From Firmicutes bacterium UBA4996 (GTDB lineage Bacteria; Bacillota; Limnochordia; Darwinibacteriales; Darwinibacteriaceae), in assembly GCA_002396805.1 (NCBI GenBank), contig DGYW01000058.1, forward strand, positions 118,747 to 181,416: a stretch of DNA of 62,670 nt, read 5' to 3'. Positions within the stretch are counted from its first letter, which is position 1. Every line of letters starts with the position of its first letter. The notes beneath the pieces are model-generated. The model did no database searches. It was given only the letters and a program-made list of their open reading frames with translations, and was not told where the DNA came from. This document shows, in pieces, positions 25,827 through 34,222 of this stretch. The translations under genes and the position numbers were made by a program.

Positions 25827-25888
25827 AGGAGAATGGGATTTGGTGTGGAATCCCAAGACATATTGTTAATTTTTCGGGGGAAGATCTC

Positions 25889-26479
25889 ATGCGCAGTTTT
25901 TTCGCTGTTTTAGGAATTCTTATCTTGTTTTTTTCGCTTGCCCAAGCTAGCCCGTATCCAACCTACACTGTTCAACCTGGTGATACCTTGTATGACATTT
26001 CTATGGCCCACGGCATTTCTTGGCAGGAACTAGCTAGTTTAAACAAAATCAAAGAACCTACTAGCATGCAAGTAGGCACTGTTTTACGATTGCCATCCCA
26101 CTTGACACCACAATACGAGTTGACTCCCAGAGAGAAGGAACTGCTTACTAAGCTTGTTTACGCAGAAGCTAGAGGCGAACCTCTCGAGGGCCAGATCGCT
26201 GTTGCGGCGGTAGTACTAAATCGCGTCCGGAGCCCTAAGTTTCCTGATACAGTGTGGGATGTGATTCATCAGCCAGGGCAATTTACTCCAGTGGAGACGG
26301 GGTTATTACCGGGTACCGCTCGTGGAAGCGCAATTGAGGCGGTGGAGCGAGCGATCTTGGGGGAAGACCCGACTGGTGGCGCCCTTTTCTTTTACAACCC
26401 AACTACTTCTCAAGCTATGGACTACTGGAAAACCAAACCTGTATTAAAACGGATCGGTAATCATAACTTTGCCCTTTAG
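25889..26479 (+). CDS. LysM plus SleB/CwlJ-type cell wall hydrolase
   Basis: 196 residues: signal peptide (1-20), a LysM peptidoglycan-binding domain (YTVQPGDTLYDISMAHG, about 25-70) and a SleB/CwlJ hydrolase domain (KLVYAEARGEPLEGQIAVAAVV, about 80-196) with the catalytic Glu in YAEARGE. It probably degrades spore cortex or vegetative wall during germination. ATG 25889 follows GGGGGAAG and starts the signal peptide; the frame is open further upstream but without a good start. Confidence 0.85.
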   Translation: MRSFFAVLGILILFFSLAQASPYPTYTVQPGDTLYDISMAHGISWQELASLNKIKEPTSMQVGTVLRLPSHLTPQYELTPREKELLTKLVYAEARGEPLEGQIAVAAVVLNRVRSPKFPDTVWDVIHQPGQFTPVETGLLPGTARGSAIEAVERAILGEDPTGGALFFYNPTTSQAMDYWKTKPVLKRIGNHNFAL

Positions 26480-26508
26480 CTGAATATGAATACACGAGGG
26501 GTGATCTT

Positions 26509-27279
26509 ATGCGTGTATTCGTCTTTAGGGTAAAGTGGTGGTATCTGTGGTTCGTTCTGATTATAGCCTTCCTCAGCCTGCTTCCGCAGGTGCGAACACC
26601 GCTAATTATATCGGTAACTTCGCGGGGAAGGCTTATTCCTATTTACGATGTAAAAACAACAGCTAAAGAAGTGGCCATTTCTTTTGATGCCACATGGGGT
26701 ACGGAATTAACCGATGAAATCTTAGAGATCCTGCGGAATCACAAGATTATTACTACTTTTTTTCTGGCAGGCTATTGGGTGGATAAACACCCGGATTATG
26801 TAGTGAAGATTGCAACTGCGGGACACGAGATCGGCAACCACAGTTTTTCTCATCCTCATATGAATAGCCTGGATGAAAAGGGCATTGCCTACGAACTACA
26901 GCGAAACGAAAGTCTAATCTTTGACTTAACAGGTCAGCGTACCACGCTCTTTAGACCCCCTTTTGGAGAGTATAACAATCAAGTAATCTCGACAGCATCT
27001 GCCCTTGGTTACCATACTATTCAGTGGTCGGTAGACTCTTTGGATTGGAAAAACCTAACCAGCAATCAAATTTACGATCGGGTCATGGGTCAAATTAAGT
27101 CAGGTTCCATTGTGCTCTTTCATAACGCGGCCCCTGGAACTCCTGGGGCGATTCGACGCATAGTTCCAGATCTTCTTAAGGCAGGTTATACAATTGTGCC
27201 AATCTCTAAGCTTTTGCACCAAGGAGATTATTACATTGATCATGCGGGAACCCAACACCCAGGGAAAGGTGTGAACTAA
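26509..27279 (+). CDS. PdaB-like polysaccharide deacetylase
   Basis: 256 residues: a signal anchor (about 9-28) and a NodB domain with the PdaB-style first motif ISFDATWG, HSFSH for metal binding (GNHSFSHPHM), RPPFGEYN and IVLFHN. PdaB-type proteins are made in sporulating cells and are needed for spore stability. It stands among other spore-wall enzymes. ATG preceded by GAGGGGTGATC. Confidence 0.85.
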   Translation: MRVFVFRVKWWYLWFVLIIAFLSLLPQVRTPLIISVTSRGRLIPIYDVKTTAKEVAISFDATWGTELTDEILEILRNHKIITTFFLAGYWVDKHPDYVVKIATAGHEIGNHSFSHPHMNSLDEKGIAYELQRNESLIFDLTGQRTTLFRPPFGEYNNQVISTASALGYHTIQWSVDSLDWKNLTSNQIYDRVMGQIKSGSIVLFHNAAPGTPGAIRRIVPDLLKAGYTIVPISKLLHQGDYYIDHAGTQHPGKGVN

Positions 27280-27281
27280 GC

Positions 27282-28250
27282 ATGATAATTACCAAGCGAG
27301 GGATTCTTCTGGGCCTGACCTTGCTTTTAGCATTTGTACTCATTTTGTTTGGACCTACGGTTTTCACTAAGATTCGGCGCCAGGTCTACGGAGTAAAGTT
27401 AGGGGTTAGCCTCGACGGCCAACTGGTGGAACGGCTCGTAAGAGAAGAATTATATGACGTGGTAGCTAGTCTAGCGGAGACTGCCTATGTGGAGGCAGGC
27501 AATGCACGTTGGGACTGGAATACAGGAGAAGTCAAGGCGGAAGTAATTGGGCAAGTCGTTGATGTCCAGGCCACAGTGAACGCCCTCTTGGCGGCTCCGG
27601 CCCATACAGACCTCCAATTAGTAACAGTCTCGGTTTTGCCCTCAATTACTCGTGCCCACTTTCAACCCTATTATCGGGGTCCAACTAGTGAGCCGAGGGT
27701 GTCTTTGATGATCAATGTGGATTGGGGTAACGAGTTCATCCTAGACATGCTAAAGGTCTTCTCGGATTACGATGTAATTGTTACTTGGTTCCCAACGGGG
27801 CGATGGGTGGACCAAGCTCCTGATCTAGTTAAGGCCATGGCTCAGGCTGGGCATGAAATCGGTAACCACGGTGGGTGGCATGGCATGGCAAGCCAAATGA
27901 GCCGGAGTGAAGTCACCCGGCTCATTCAGGAAGGAGAAGACAAAATCTTGGCCGCTAGTGGTCAAAAACCTCAGGTTTTTGCGCCCCCAGCAGGTGACTT
28001 CAACAAACAGACCGTGGCCGTAGCAGCCGAACTAGGCTACAAGACGGTGCTTTGGACCGTGGATACGGTGGATTGGCAGAGACCGGCTCCTACCGTCATT
28101 GTTGATCGGGTGATCGGCAAGATTAGTAATGGTACCCTCGTATTGATGCACCCCACCAAACCGACCCTAGAGGCTCTGCCGGTGATTTTGGACCACCTGG
28201 TAACAAGGGGTTATCAATTCGTTACTGTCAGTGAACTCTTGGCTGACTAG
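27282..28250 (+). CDS. Divergent polysaccharide deacetylase (NodB domain) with N-terminal anchor
   Basis: 322 residues: a signal anchor (about 6-26), an unassigned N-terminal region (about 30-125) and a NodB fold (about 138-320). The metal motif HxxxH is present (NHGGWHGM), but motif 1 is INVDWGN and the Arg of the RPP motif is replaced (FAPPAGDFN), so activity may be reduced or altered. It starts two bases after the PdaB-like gene and is probably co-transcribed. Confidence 0.78.
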   Translation: MIITKRGILLGLTLLLAFVLILFGPTVFTKIRRQVYGVKLGVSLDGQLVERLVREELYDVVASLAETAYVEAGNARWDWNTGEVKAEVIGQVVDVQATVNALLAAPAHTDLQLVTVSVLPSITRAHFQPYYRGPTSEPRVSLMINVDWGNEFILDMLKVFSDYDVIVTWFPTGRWVDQAPDLVKAMAQAGHEIGNHGGWHGMASQMSRSEVTRLIQEGEDKILAASGQKPQVFAPPAGDFNKQTVAVAAELGYKTVLWTVDTVDWQRPAPTVIVDRVIGKISNGTLVLMHPTKPTLEALPVILDHLVTRGYQFVTVSELLAD

Positions 28251-29467
28251 AGATTTTTCTCTAAAATCGGCCAAATTTCAGGATCTTCTTGACCCAAGTT
28301 TTGCAGGGCAATGCCTGCGATTTTCTGGGACCTGATCAGATCCACTTTGTATTTGATGCTATACCTATTTTCAAACCAAACTACGTGGCCTGACCCGTAA
28401 TGGAAGTAGGGCGCCTGGGCTTGGGCGTCCCACTTTATGGTGGCACCTTCGGTAGCTGCTAGTTGCAATACCTCGTCATGGGTGAGGGGAGTTGGTAGTC
28501 CACTCCGCGGCCAATCAAATCCGGCAGTCGAAACAGCCAAGATGATTTTTTCTGGTGTCACCTGTTGGACAATGCTCTCGAGCATGCTTTTTAACTGCGC
28601 AACATCTTGTCGCGGGCCTGGCTGAAGGGCGTTCGTATCTGCTCCACCTTTGAGTATTAGATAATCAACACTATCCGCTACGCTTGCATAATCTAGATTT
28701 TCGTCCCAGGGTAGGGCTAAAAATGATTTGAGTTCCCGTTCTTTCAGTGTGGTGGCTAGTTTATCAATGAAGGGGCCTAATTGAGTTTGCTCAGCTCCTG
28801 GAACGTAGTTAAGGTCTAGCAATACGCCCTTAAGACCCCAGTTTTCTGTTGTGTCCATGATTCTAGCAATACTCTCTTCTTGTAGATGGGTATTTGCTAA
28901 CAGACGTGAGGGATTGGCGAGTATCTTAATTTGACCATAGGTTTCTAGTTCTTGGTTTCCGGCAAAATATAGGCTCCGGCCCATTTTTTCTGGATCGAAG
29001 TCTGCTTGGAGTTCCCCATAGCTATTGAGCTGCCAACCAAGTGGGGCCACGCTAGTTAACTGAGAACCATGCTCTAGTAAACTTTCATAGGCAGACTCAT
29101 CTCCTGGATAATATCCGAGGACCACCTTTTCTATACTTCTTTGCGCTGGTTGCGAAATGGTTACTGAGTATTCGGGCACCCAGCCCTCTAATCCAGAACT
29201 CAGCCGAATCTTGTACCAACCTTCGTTCTTGTCCAAAATGATGACAGCCTGCCCCTCTTTCACTGTTGCCACAGGGGTTCCCTCGCCGTGGGGAATCCTC
29301 CTTATAGTAATATCCGCGAGAATGTTGCCTGTTTGCCCAATCACATAGTACGCTTGTTGCTCTGTGGGAGGATTCTGGGGCTGAAGTGATTGGCCCATTC
29401 CTCCACCTAGTAGATTTGAGAGATACAATAAAATCGATAGAATGGCCACAATTAGTCCCTGGCCCAT
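28247..29467 (-). CDS. SH3-domain glycosyl hydrolase 18-like protein, probably catalytically impaired
   Basis: 406 residues: an N-terminal hydrophobic segment (about 5-22), a bacterial SH3 domain (about 45-105; ILADITIRRIP, VKEGQAVIILDKNEGW, GLEGWVPEY) and a GH18 TIM-barrel region like YaaH-type spore-wall chitinases (about 112-406). The DxxDxDxE motif is degraded: GVLLDLNYV at 214-222 has Asn where the catalytic Glu should be. It may bind glycans rather than cleave them. Convergent with the deacetylase, overlapping it by four bases. Confidence 0.75.
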   Translation of the reverse strand: MGQGLIVAILSILLYLSNLLGGGMGQSLQPQNPPTEQQAYYVIGQTGNILADITIRRIPHGEGTPVATVKEGQAVIILDKNEGWYKIRLSSGLEGWVPEYSVTISQPAQRSIEKVVLGYYPGDESAYESLLEHGSQLTSVAPLGWQLNSYGELQADFDPEKMGRSLYFAGNQELETYGQIKILANPSRLLANTHLQEESIARIMDTTENWGLKGVLLDLNYVPGAEQTQLGPFIDKLATTLKERELKSFLALPWDENLDYASVADSVDYLILKGGADTNALQPGPRQDVAQLKSMLESIVQQVTPEKIILAVSTAGFDWPRSGLPTPLTHDEVLQLAATEGATIKWDAQAQAPYFHYGSGHVVWFENRYSIKYKVDLIRSQKIAGIALQNLGQEDPEIWPILEKNL

Positions 29468-29492
29468 AATAACCCCCCTTCCTGCTCTCTGT

Positions 29493-29520
29493 AATCTATG
29501 GTATCATATTAATAATGCAA
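29493..29520 (-). promoter_or_regulatory. Possible promoter of the GH18-like gene
   Basis: On the minus strand TTGCAT (29515-29520) and TAGATT (29493-29498) are 16 bases apart, upstream of the minus-strand start at 29467. The -10 box is a weak match. Confidence 0.3.
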
Positions 29521-29576
29521 AATCAGTGGAAAGAAAAGTATGGACTGGATTGCTTTTCCCCATACTGGAGGTCAAT

Positions 29577-30833
29577 ATGTACCAAAAAACTGTGCTACCC
29601 AATGGAATTAGGATTGTTAGCGAATATTTGCCTTACCTGCGCTCGGTGACCTTAGGGGCTTGGTTTGAGGTTGGAAGTCGTCATGAACAGCCGCAAGAGT
29701 GGGGTCTTTCTCATTTTATCGAACACATGATGTTCAAGGGGACTGACAAGTATTCGGCGCGTCAGATTGCTGAAGTGATGGACAAACATGGTGGTTATCT
29801 GAATGCTTTTACCGGAAAAGAACACACTTGCTATTATTTCAAGGTATTGGATGAGCATTTCGCCCTAGCTTCGGACGTCTTGCAGCATATGCTTCTCCAC
29901 TCCTTGTTTTTACCAGAAGAGATAACCAAGGAGCGTAATGTTGTCCTAGAAGAGCTTAACATGTATGAAGACTCCCCAGAGGAGTTAGTCCATGACTTGT
30001 TCGCCAACGTACTCTGGCCTCAGCATCCTTTAGGCAACAGCATTATCGGATCGGCATCCACTATTAGTGGCTTTGATCGAAAGATGATCTTTCGTTTTCT
30101 GGAGGAGCACTATACCACAGATCGTTTAGTTATTGTCAGTGCCGGCAATATTCCCCACGAGCGAGTGGTGGAAGAGTTTGCTGACGCTCTTGGTCATTTA
30201 CCAAGGGGGAACAAACCCCAAATCGAGCAGCCCGCTAGTGAGGGGGGGAACTGCTTGTTTCACGATAAGGATACAGAACAAGTTCATCTTTGTTTAGGGG
30301 GAGCCTCTCTTTCTAGGACAGATCAGGCCAAGTACGCAATTCATTTATTAGATACCATTATAGGTGGAGGAGTTAGTTCCTTGCTTTTCCAAGAACTGAG
30401 GGAAGAGAGGGGATTGGTGTATAGCACTTACTCGTTTAACTCACTTTATCAGGATGCTGGTGCGTATGGAGTCTATGCTGGATTTAGTCCCCAACATTGG
30501 AATCAGGTGTGGGAGGTAATTTCTACACAGTTTTCCGCTTTACCCCAGCTGCTTACGGAAGATATGTTAGCTAGGGCCAAGGGACAGTTAACGGGTAGTA
30601 TTCTGCTATCCTTGGAAAGCACTAGTAACAGGATGACTAGATTAGCCAAGGGTGAGCTGGATGAAGGCAGAATTATTACTGTTGAGGAAGTCTTGGCTAA
30701 TATTGAAGCGGTGCAGCACGAGGAGTTGTTAAGGGTGGCCACTACAGTGTACGATCCCCAATCTTGGAGTTGGGTGGGACTAGGGCCTAAAAATCTAGTA
30801 GAGGAGGACATTTTGTGTCGCAAGATATGCTAA
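29577..30833 (+). CDS. M16 family zinc peptidase (YmxG/MlpA-like)
   Basis: 418 residues, two M16 lobes. The inverted zinc motif HxxEH is at residues 46-50 (HFIEH), with the distal Glu in ERNVVLEELNMYED. The second lobe keeps RGLVYSTYSF. This is the processing-peptidase-like protein found near dapA-dapG-dpaA genes in Bacillota (YmxG). ATG 29577 follows CTGGAGG; its frame is open further upstream, but that part is not conserved. Confidence 0.88.
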   Translation: MYQKTVLPNGIRIVSEYLPYLRSVTLGAWFEVGSRHEQPQEWGLSHFIEHMMFKGTDKYSARQIAEVMDKHGGYLNAFTGKEHTCYYFKVLDEHFALASDVLQHMLLHSLFLPEEITKERNVVLEELNMYEDSPEELVHDLFANVLWPQHPLGNSIIGSASTISGFDRKMIFRFLEEHYTTDRLVIVSAGNIPHERVVEEFADALGHLPRGNKPQIEQPASEGGNCLFHDKDTEQVHLCLGGASLSRTDQAKYAIHLLDTIIGGGVSSLLFQELREERGLVYSTYSFNSLYQDAGAYGVYAGFSPQHWNQVWEVISTQFSALPQLLTEDMLARAKGQLTGSILLSLESTSNRMTRLAKGELDEGRIITVEEVLANIEAVQHEELLRVATTVYDPQSWSWVGLGPKNLVEEDILCRKIC

Positions 30834-31180
30834 GAGATATTTTCCGGTTGCAGGCCGAGTTTGACCAAGCTGTAATTGAGCATCGTGGACTAGAGTTTAG
30901 TCCAGAGGTTTGGATTCAAAAAGAGGTCTTAGCGATTATTTCTGAACTCAGTGAGATTCTTGATGAGGTGAATTTTAAGTGGTGGAAGGATCCCCAAGAG
31001 ATTAACGGGGAAGCACTTAAAGGCGAAATTGTTGATGTATTACATTTCTTCGTGAGTATGTGCCTAAAGGCTGGGATTGGTCCCGACGAGCTTTACGAGG
31101 CCTATGTGGAAAAGAATCGAGAGAATTTCGCTCGCCAACAGGGCAAGACGGATCGGGAAGGATACGCTTGGAAGAAATAG
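30815..31180 (+). CDS. Dimeric dUTPase/MazG-like pyrophosphatase
   Basis: A 121-residue all-alpha nucleotide pyrophosphohydrolase: E-rich helix EVLAIISELSEILDEVNFKWWK and EIVDVLHFFVSMCLKAG, which supply the Mg-binding acidic residues typical of dimeric dUTPases. It likely hydrolyses dUTP to dUMP. GTG start, overlapping the M16 gene by 19 bases. Confidence 0.8.
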   Translation: MSQDMLRDIFRLQAEFDQAVIEHRGLEFSPEVWIQKEVLAIISELSEILDEVNFKWWKDPQEINGEALKGEIVDVLHFFVSMCLKAGIGPDELYEAYVEKNRENFARQQGKTDREGYAWKK

Positions 31181-31196
31181 ACTATTATGATATAAT
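31168..31196 (+). promoter_or_regulatory. Sigma-A-like promoter ahead of the barrel-like protein gene
   Basis: TTGGAA at 31168-31173 and a perfect TATAAT at 31191-31196, 17 bases apart. Transcription would start near 31203, exactly at the left arm of the hairpin described next. Confidence 0.55.
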
Positions 31197-31202
31197 CGAA
31201 TT

Positions 31203-31265
31203 ACTCCGCGCCCAGGGAGATGCCCAAAGGAGAGTGTTCTTTTGAGCATGCGCGGAGTTTTTTTT
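31203..31265 (+). promoter_or_regulatory. Terminator-like leader hairpin enclosing the ribosome binding site and start codon
   Basis: ACTCCGCGC (31203-31211) is the perfect complement of GCGCGGAGT (31250-31258), and eight T (31258-31265) follow. The 38-base loop holds the ribosome binding site AAAGGAGA and the start codon TTG at 31242. The element could end transcription at the fifth codon or so, or hide the start. Confidence 0.5.
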
Positions 31266-32480
31266 GTACTGTTTTTTCTTCTGCTTTGTATTTCGGCAGG
31301 AGAGGCTTATGACGTTCGAGGCGGGATCCAAGGTTCGCTAGGTAGCGAAGGAGTGGAGCATGAACTAAGCTTGGACGCTAAGCAGCAGTGGTCGGGCTTA
31401 AAAATAGACGCGGGGTGGAAGGGGCAGTGGCTTAGTTCGTCTGCTGAAACAAAGCACTATTTGAACTGGCAGATGTGTTTTGATGCCAAACACCTACAGC
31501 TGATTTTTAGTGGGAACAAACCCCATTATACTTCAGGGGACCTTTTTCGTTTGGTCCACAAAGACAACTTTGGCCCGGATAGTAGCTCCTTCTTAATAGT
31601 AAGCGAAGGGTTGACGTTAGGATTGCTGAGGAGGATTCCCTTAAGGAGTTTAGATCAGGTTGATGTTTGGTTCTATGAAAGCGCATTGGATTTAGGACCC
31701 TTTAGTTTAAAGGGGATGCAGCTGCAATATTCTGGTTTCAAGGAGGCTGGCGCAGCCCAAGTTTTGCATGGGGAAGGCAGTTGGCGCGACTGGAAAGTTT
31801 TAGTTGGTCGCGGCTGGCAGACCAATTCAAGTGGGGTGGAGAGCAGAGCACGGTTAGCAGAAATCAGAAACAACGGAGATTTTTGGGAAGTGCTCTTAAC
31901 CTACCAGTCAATCGATCCTCAGTTCTCGAGCCTTTTAGCCAAGACCAACAAACACACTCCTGACCGGCGGGGTTGGCGGGTGGAGGCAGTATACAATTCT
32001 GCTACTTGGCGACTTAAGTTCAATCGTCGCCAACATAGTAACATCGAAGGGAGTAAAAAATACAATCAGCTGTCTTGGCAGTTGAGTTCTCATGACAAGA
32101 AGTCTTCGATACAGTTGCGTCTAGAGCCTACGCCTGCTTTTATTCTGCGTGCTGTTGGGGAGGGAGTGGTAGCACAGTTCGATGCTTGGAATGGAGCCAT
32201 GCGGGTCGATTGGCACCGGGACCAACTACGCTATGGGTTTCGTTGGGACGTGGAGCGCGGCATTATCCGTTTTGAGCTCGGTCACCAGTTACCCTTCGAG
32301 TGGAGGATCATTGCCAAATTCGATGTGGCTCAACGGCGTCAGCATTACTCTCTGCTAGCGAGTTATGCCACCAAGACAGCTGAACTCAAATTGGAGATTG
32401 GCAGTTATGATCGGGGCAATTTGCTCGCCGGCTTTAACAATCCACCGAGTTACCGCATATCATGGGGATGGAAGTTCTAG
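31242..32480 (+). CDS. Secreted beta-strand-rich protein, outer-membrane-barrel-like
   Basis: 412 residues, not recognised as a named family. A clear signal peptide (about 3-22, ending SAGEA) is followed by many short alternating polar/hydrophobic stretches with aromatic residues at their ends, the pattern of transmembrane beta-strands. The last residues are YRISWGWKF, ending in Phe as outer-membrane barrel proteins do. If so, the organism has an outer membrane. The start is TTG 31242, eight bases after the ribosome binding site; ATG 31248 is an alternative. Confidence 0.7.
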   Translation: MSMRGVFFVLFFLLLCISAGEAYDVRGGIQGSLGSEGVEHELSLDAKQQWSGLKIDAGWKGQWLSSSAETKHYLNWQMCFDAKHLQLIFSGNKPHYTSGDLFRLVHKDNFGPDSSSFLIVSEGLTLGLLRRIPLRSLDQVDVWFYESALDLGPFSLKGMQLQYSGFKEAGAAQVLHGEGSWRDWKVLVGRGWQTNSSGVESRARLAEIRNNGDFWEVLLTYQSIDPQFSSLLAKTNKHTPDRRGWRVEAVYNSATWRLKFNRRQHSNIEGSKKYNQLSWQLSSHDKKSSIQLRLEPTPAFILRAVGEGVVAQFDAWNGAMRVDWHRDQLRYGFRWDVERGIIRFELGHQLPFEWRIIAKFDVAQRRQHYSLLASYATKTAELKLEIGSYDRGNLLAGFNNPPSYRISWGWKF

Positions 32481-32519
32481 TAGAATTTCGCACTTCATAA
32501 GTTATGCCGAGGTGATGGT

Positions 32520-32819
32520 ATGAGGTATTCGGAGTTGTCGGGCAAAGAGATCGTGTGCATTGATGAAGGCATCAGGCTCGGAGTAGTGGATCATACCGAT
32601 CTAATCATCAACTTGCGGACAGGCGAAGTGGATTCTATTGTGATTCCCTATGGTAATCGCTGGTTTCGACCTAGATTAATTGTGATTCCTTGGAAGGGTG
32701 TTAAGAAGATCGGCAGAGACTTAATAATCGTTGATTTGACTACTGCTCAGGATTATTCTGAGGTAATGCGGAAGCTTGAAGATAAACCCCGATGGAATAA
32801 GCCCCCTTTTATTGGGTAA
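32520..32819 (+). CDS. YlmC/YmxH family sporulation protein (PRC-barrel)
   Basis: A 99-residue PRC-barrel-like protein (MRYSELSGKEIVCIDEGIRLG, then IPWKGVKKIGRDLIIVD). The family is sporulation-linked in Bacillota and often lies next to the dipicolinate/lysine genes (ymxH-dpaA), as here, though its biochemical role is unknown. Confidence 0.88.
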   Translation: MRYSELSGKEIVCIDEGIRLGVVDHTDLIINLRTGEVDSIVIPYGNRWFRPRLIVIPWKGVKKIGRDLIIVDLTTAQDYSEVMRKLEDKPRWNKPPFIG

Positions 32820-32852
32820 GCTAGACTTAAGAAACTAAAAGGGGGAATTCTT

Positions 32853-33365
32853 TTGTCAACCGTTATAGGTGTTTTTCGTGATCTCACCACAGCAGAAAAT
32901 GCAGTAAAAGCCCTCAGAAATAAAGGGTTTGGAGATAACGAAATTTCCATTATAGCAAAGGACGACAAAAAAGGACGTACTAGATCGCAAGACATGGAGA
33001 CTGGAGGAGACTTCGGTACAGATTCTTTGGGTGATGGGACTGCTTGGGGTGGTGCACTAGGTGGAATGGCTGGATTGCTAGCCGGTGTAGGTGCCCTGGC
33101 CATTCCTGGGATTGGGCCTATCGTGGCGGCAGGACCATTAGCTGGAGTACTCTCTGGAGCAGTAACTGGTGGCGTAGCGGGTGGTTTGATTGATTTGGGT
33201 ATTCCCGAAGAGCGGGGTCGGCAATATGAAGCAGATCTAAAACAAGGGGGAGTACTCGCAGTTATAGAAACCAGTGAAGATAAGGTGAACGATGCTAGTT
33301 CTATTCTTCGAGACAATGGGGCGAAGGACGTAGAAGCCCACGGAGGAGAAACAAGAAACAACTAG
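32853..33365 (+). CDS. General stress protein 17M-like (YflT-type) protein
   Basis: 170 residues. An N-terminal alpha/beta domain (STVIGVFRDLTTAENAVKALRNKGF) resembles YflT/GSP17M stress proteins, followed by a Gly/Ala-rich hydrophobic middle (about 65-110) and a second short domain (VLAVIETSEDKVNDASSIL). Function unknown; likely a stress-induced protein that associates with membranes. TTG start with GGGGGAA upstream. Confidence 0.7.
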   Translation: MSTVIGVFRDLTTAENAVKALRNKGFGDNEISIIAKDDKKGRTRSQDMETGGDFGTDSLGDGTAWGGALGGMAGLLAGVGALAIPGIGPIVAAGPLAGVLSGAVTGGVAGGLIDLGIPEERGRQYEADLKQGGVLAVIETSEDKVNDASSILRDNGAKDVEAHGGETRNN

Positions 33366-33375
33366 AGTTTGCTTT

Positions 33376-33400
33376 AAGACCGCCTTCGGCGGTCTTTTTT
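33376..33400 (+). terminator. Intrinsic terminator
   Basis: A 9-bp stem AAGACCGCC (33376-33384) with GGCGGTCTT (33388-33396), a three-base loop and a T tract. Ends the stress-protein transcript before the dapB operon. Confidence 0.9.
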
Positions 33401-33483
33401 ACTTTGTGACAGGGGTTGAGATGAGGCAGGAATGTTTAGCTCAATAGTAGAATCAATTCCAATGGCAAAGAGGAGGTAGAAAA

Positions 33484-34191
33484 ATGAGAGTTCTGGTTAA
33501 CGGGGCCACCGGAAAGATGGGACAAGAAGTCTGCAAAGCTATCGCAGATTCTCCCGAGTACACCCTAGTTGGTGGAGTAAACGTTTCCGGTCGTGCCTTA
33601 CCAGGTGTAGAAATATTCACAGATTTGAGCCAGGCTTTAGATGTTACCCAAGCCCAGGTGGTAGTTGACTTTACCACGCCTGATGCAGTGCAAAAGAATA
33701 TGGAAGTCTGTTTCGCAGCTAAGGTGCCCATGGTTATTGGGACCACTGGTTTTTCAGAAACTGATTTGGCCAAGTGGCAAGAAAGGACCAAAGCTACCAA
33801 GTGGAAGGCTATCATTGCCCCCAATTTCGCCATTGGTGCGATTTTACTCATGAAATTTTCCCAGGAGGCCATGGGCTATTTCCAAGGGGCAGAGATCATT
33901 GAATATCATCATGCTCAAAAGTTAGATGCGCCTTCGGGAACAGCCTTAAGAACGCAAGCCCTAATGGCCAAGGAACATACTAAGCCTATTCCTATTCATA
34001 GTGTTCGTCTGCCCGGGTTGGTAGCCCATCAAGAAGTAATTTTCGGTTTACCAGGGCAGACCTTGACCATTCGACATGATTCCACTAATCGAGAGAGTTT
34101 CATGCCCGGAGTTTTGTTAGCTATCTCCAAGATCCCCGAAATCGAAGGGGTGGTTTTAGGACTAGAACACATTCTCTTCACCGACATATAG
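33484..34191 (+). CDS. dapB: 4-Hydroxy-tetrahydrodipicolinate reductase
   Basis: 235 residues. N-terminal Rossmann motif VNGATGKMGQEV, then VDFTTPDA, the catalytic block EIIEYHHAQKLDAPSGTA and a C-terminal LRIxH-like TIRHDSTNRESFMPG. It reduces the DapA product in lysine synthesis and supplies precursor near the dipicolinate branch. It begins a dapB-dpaA-dpaB-asd-dapG-dapA operon. Confidence 0.93.
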   Translation: MRVLVNGATGKMGQEVCKAIADSPEYTLVGGVNVSGRALPGVEIFTDLSQALDVTQAQVVVDFTTPDAVQKNMEVCFAAKVPMVIGTTGFSETDLAKWQERTKATKWKAIIAPNFAIGAILLMKFSQEAMGYFQGAEIIEYHHAQKLDAPSGTALRTQALMAKEHTKPIPIHSVRLPGLVAHQEVIFGLPGQTLTIRHDSTNRESFMPGVLLAISKIPEIEGVVLGLEHILFTDI

Positions 34192-34222
34192 TAACAATGA
34201 GTTCAGGTGAGGAGGGCTGGCT

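Noticed and set aside
29442..29576. Extended N-terminus of the M16 peptidase
   Set aside because: It overlaps the divergent gene's start region and lacks conservation; ATG 29577 has CTGGAGG.
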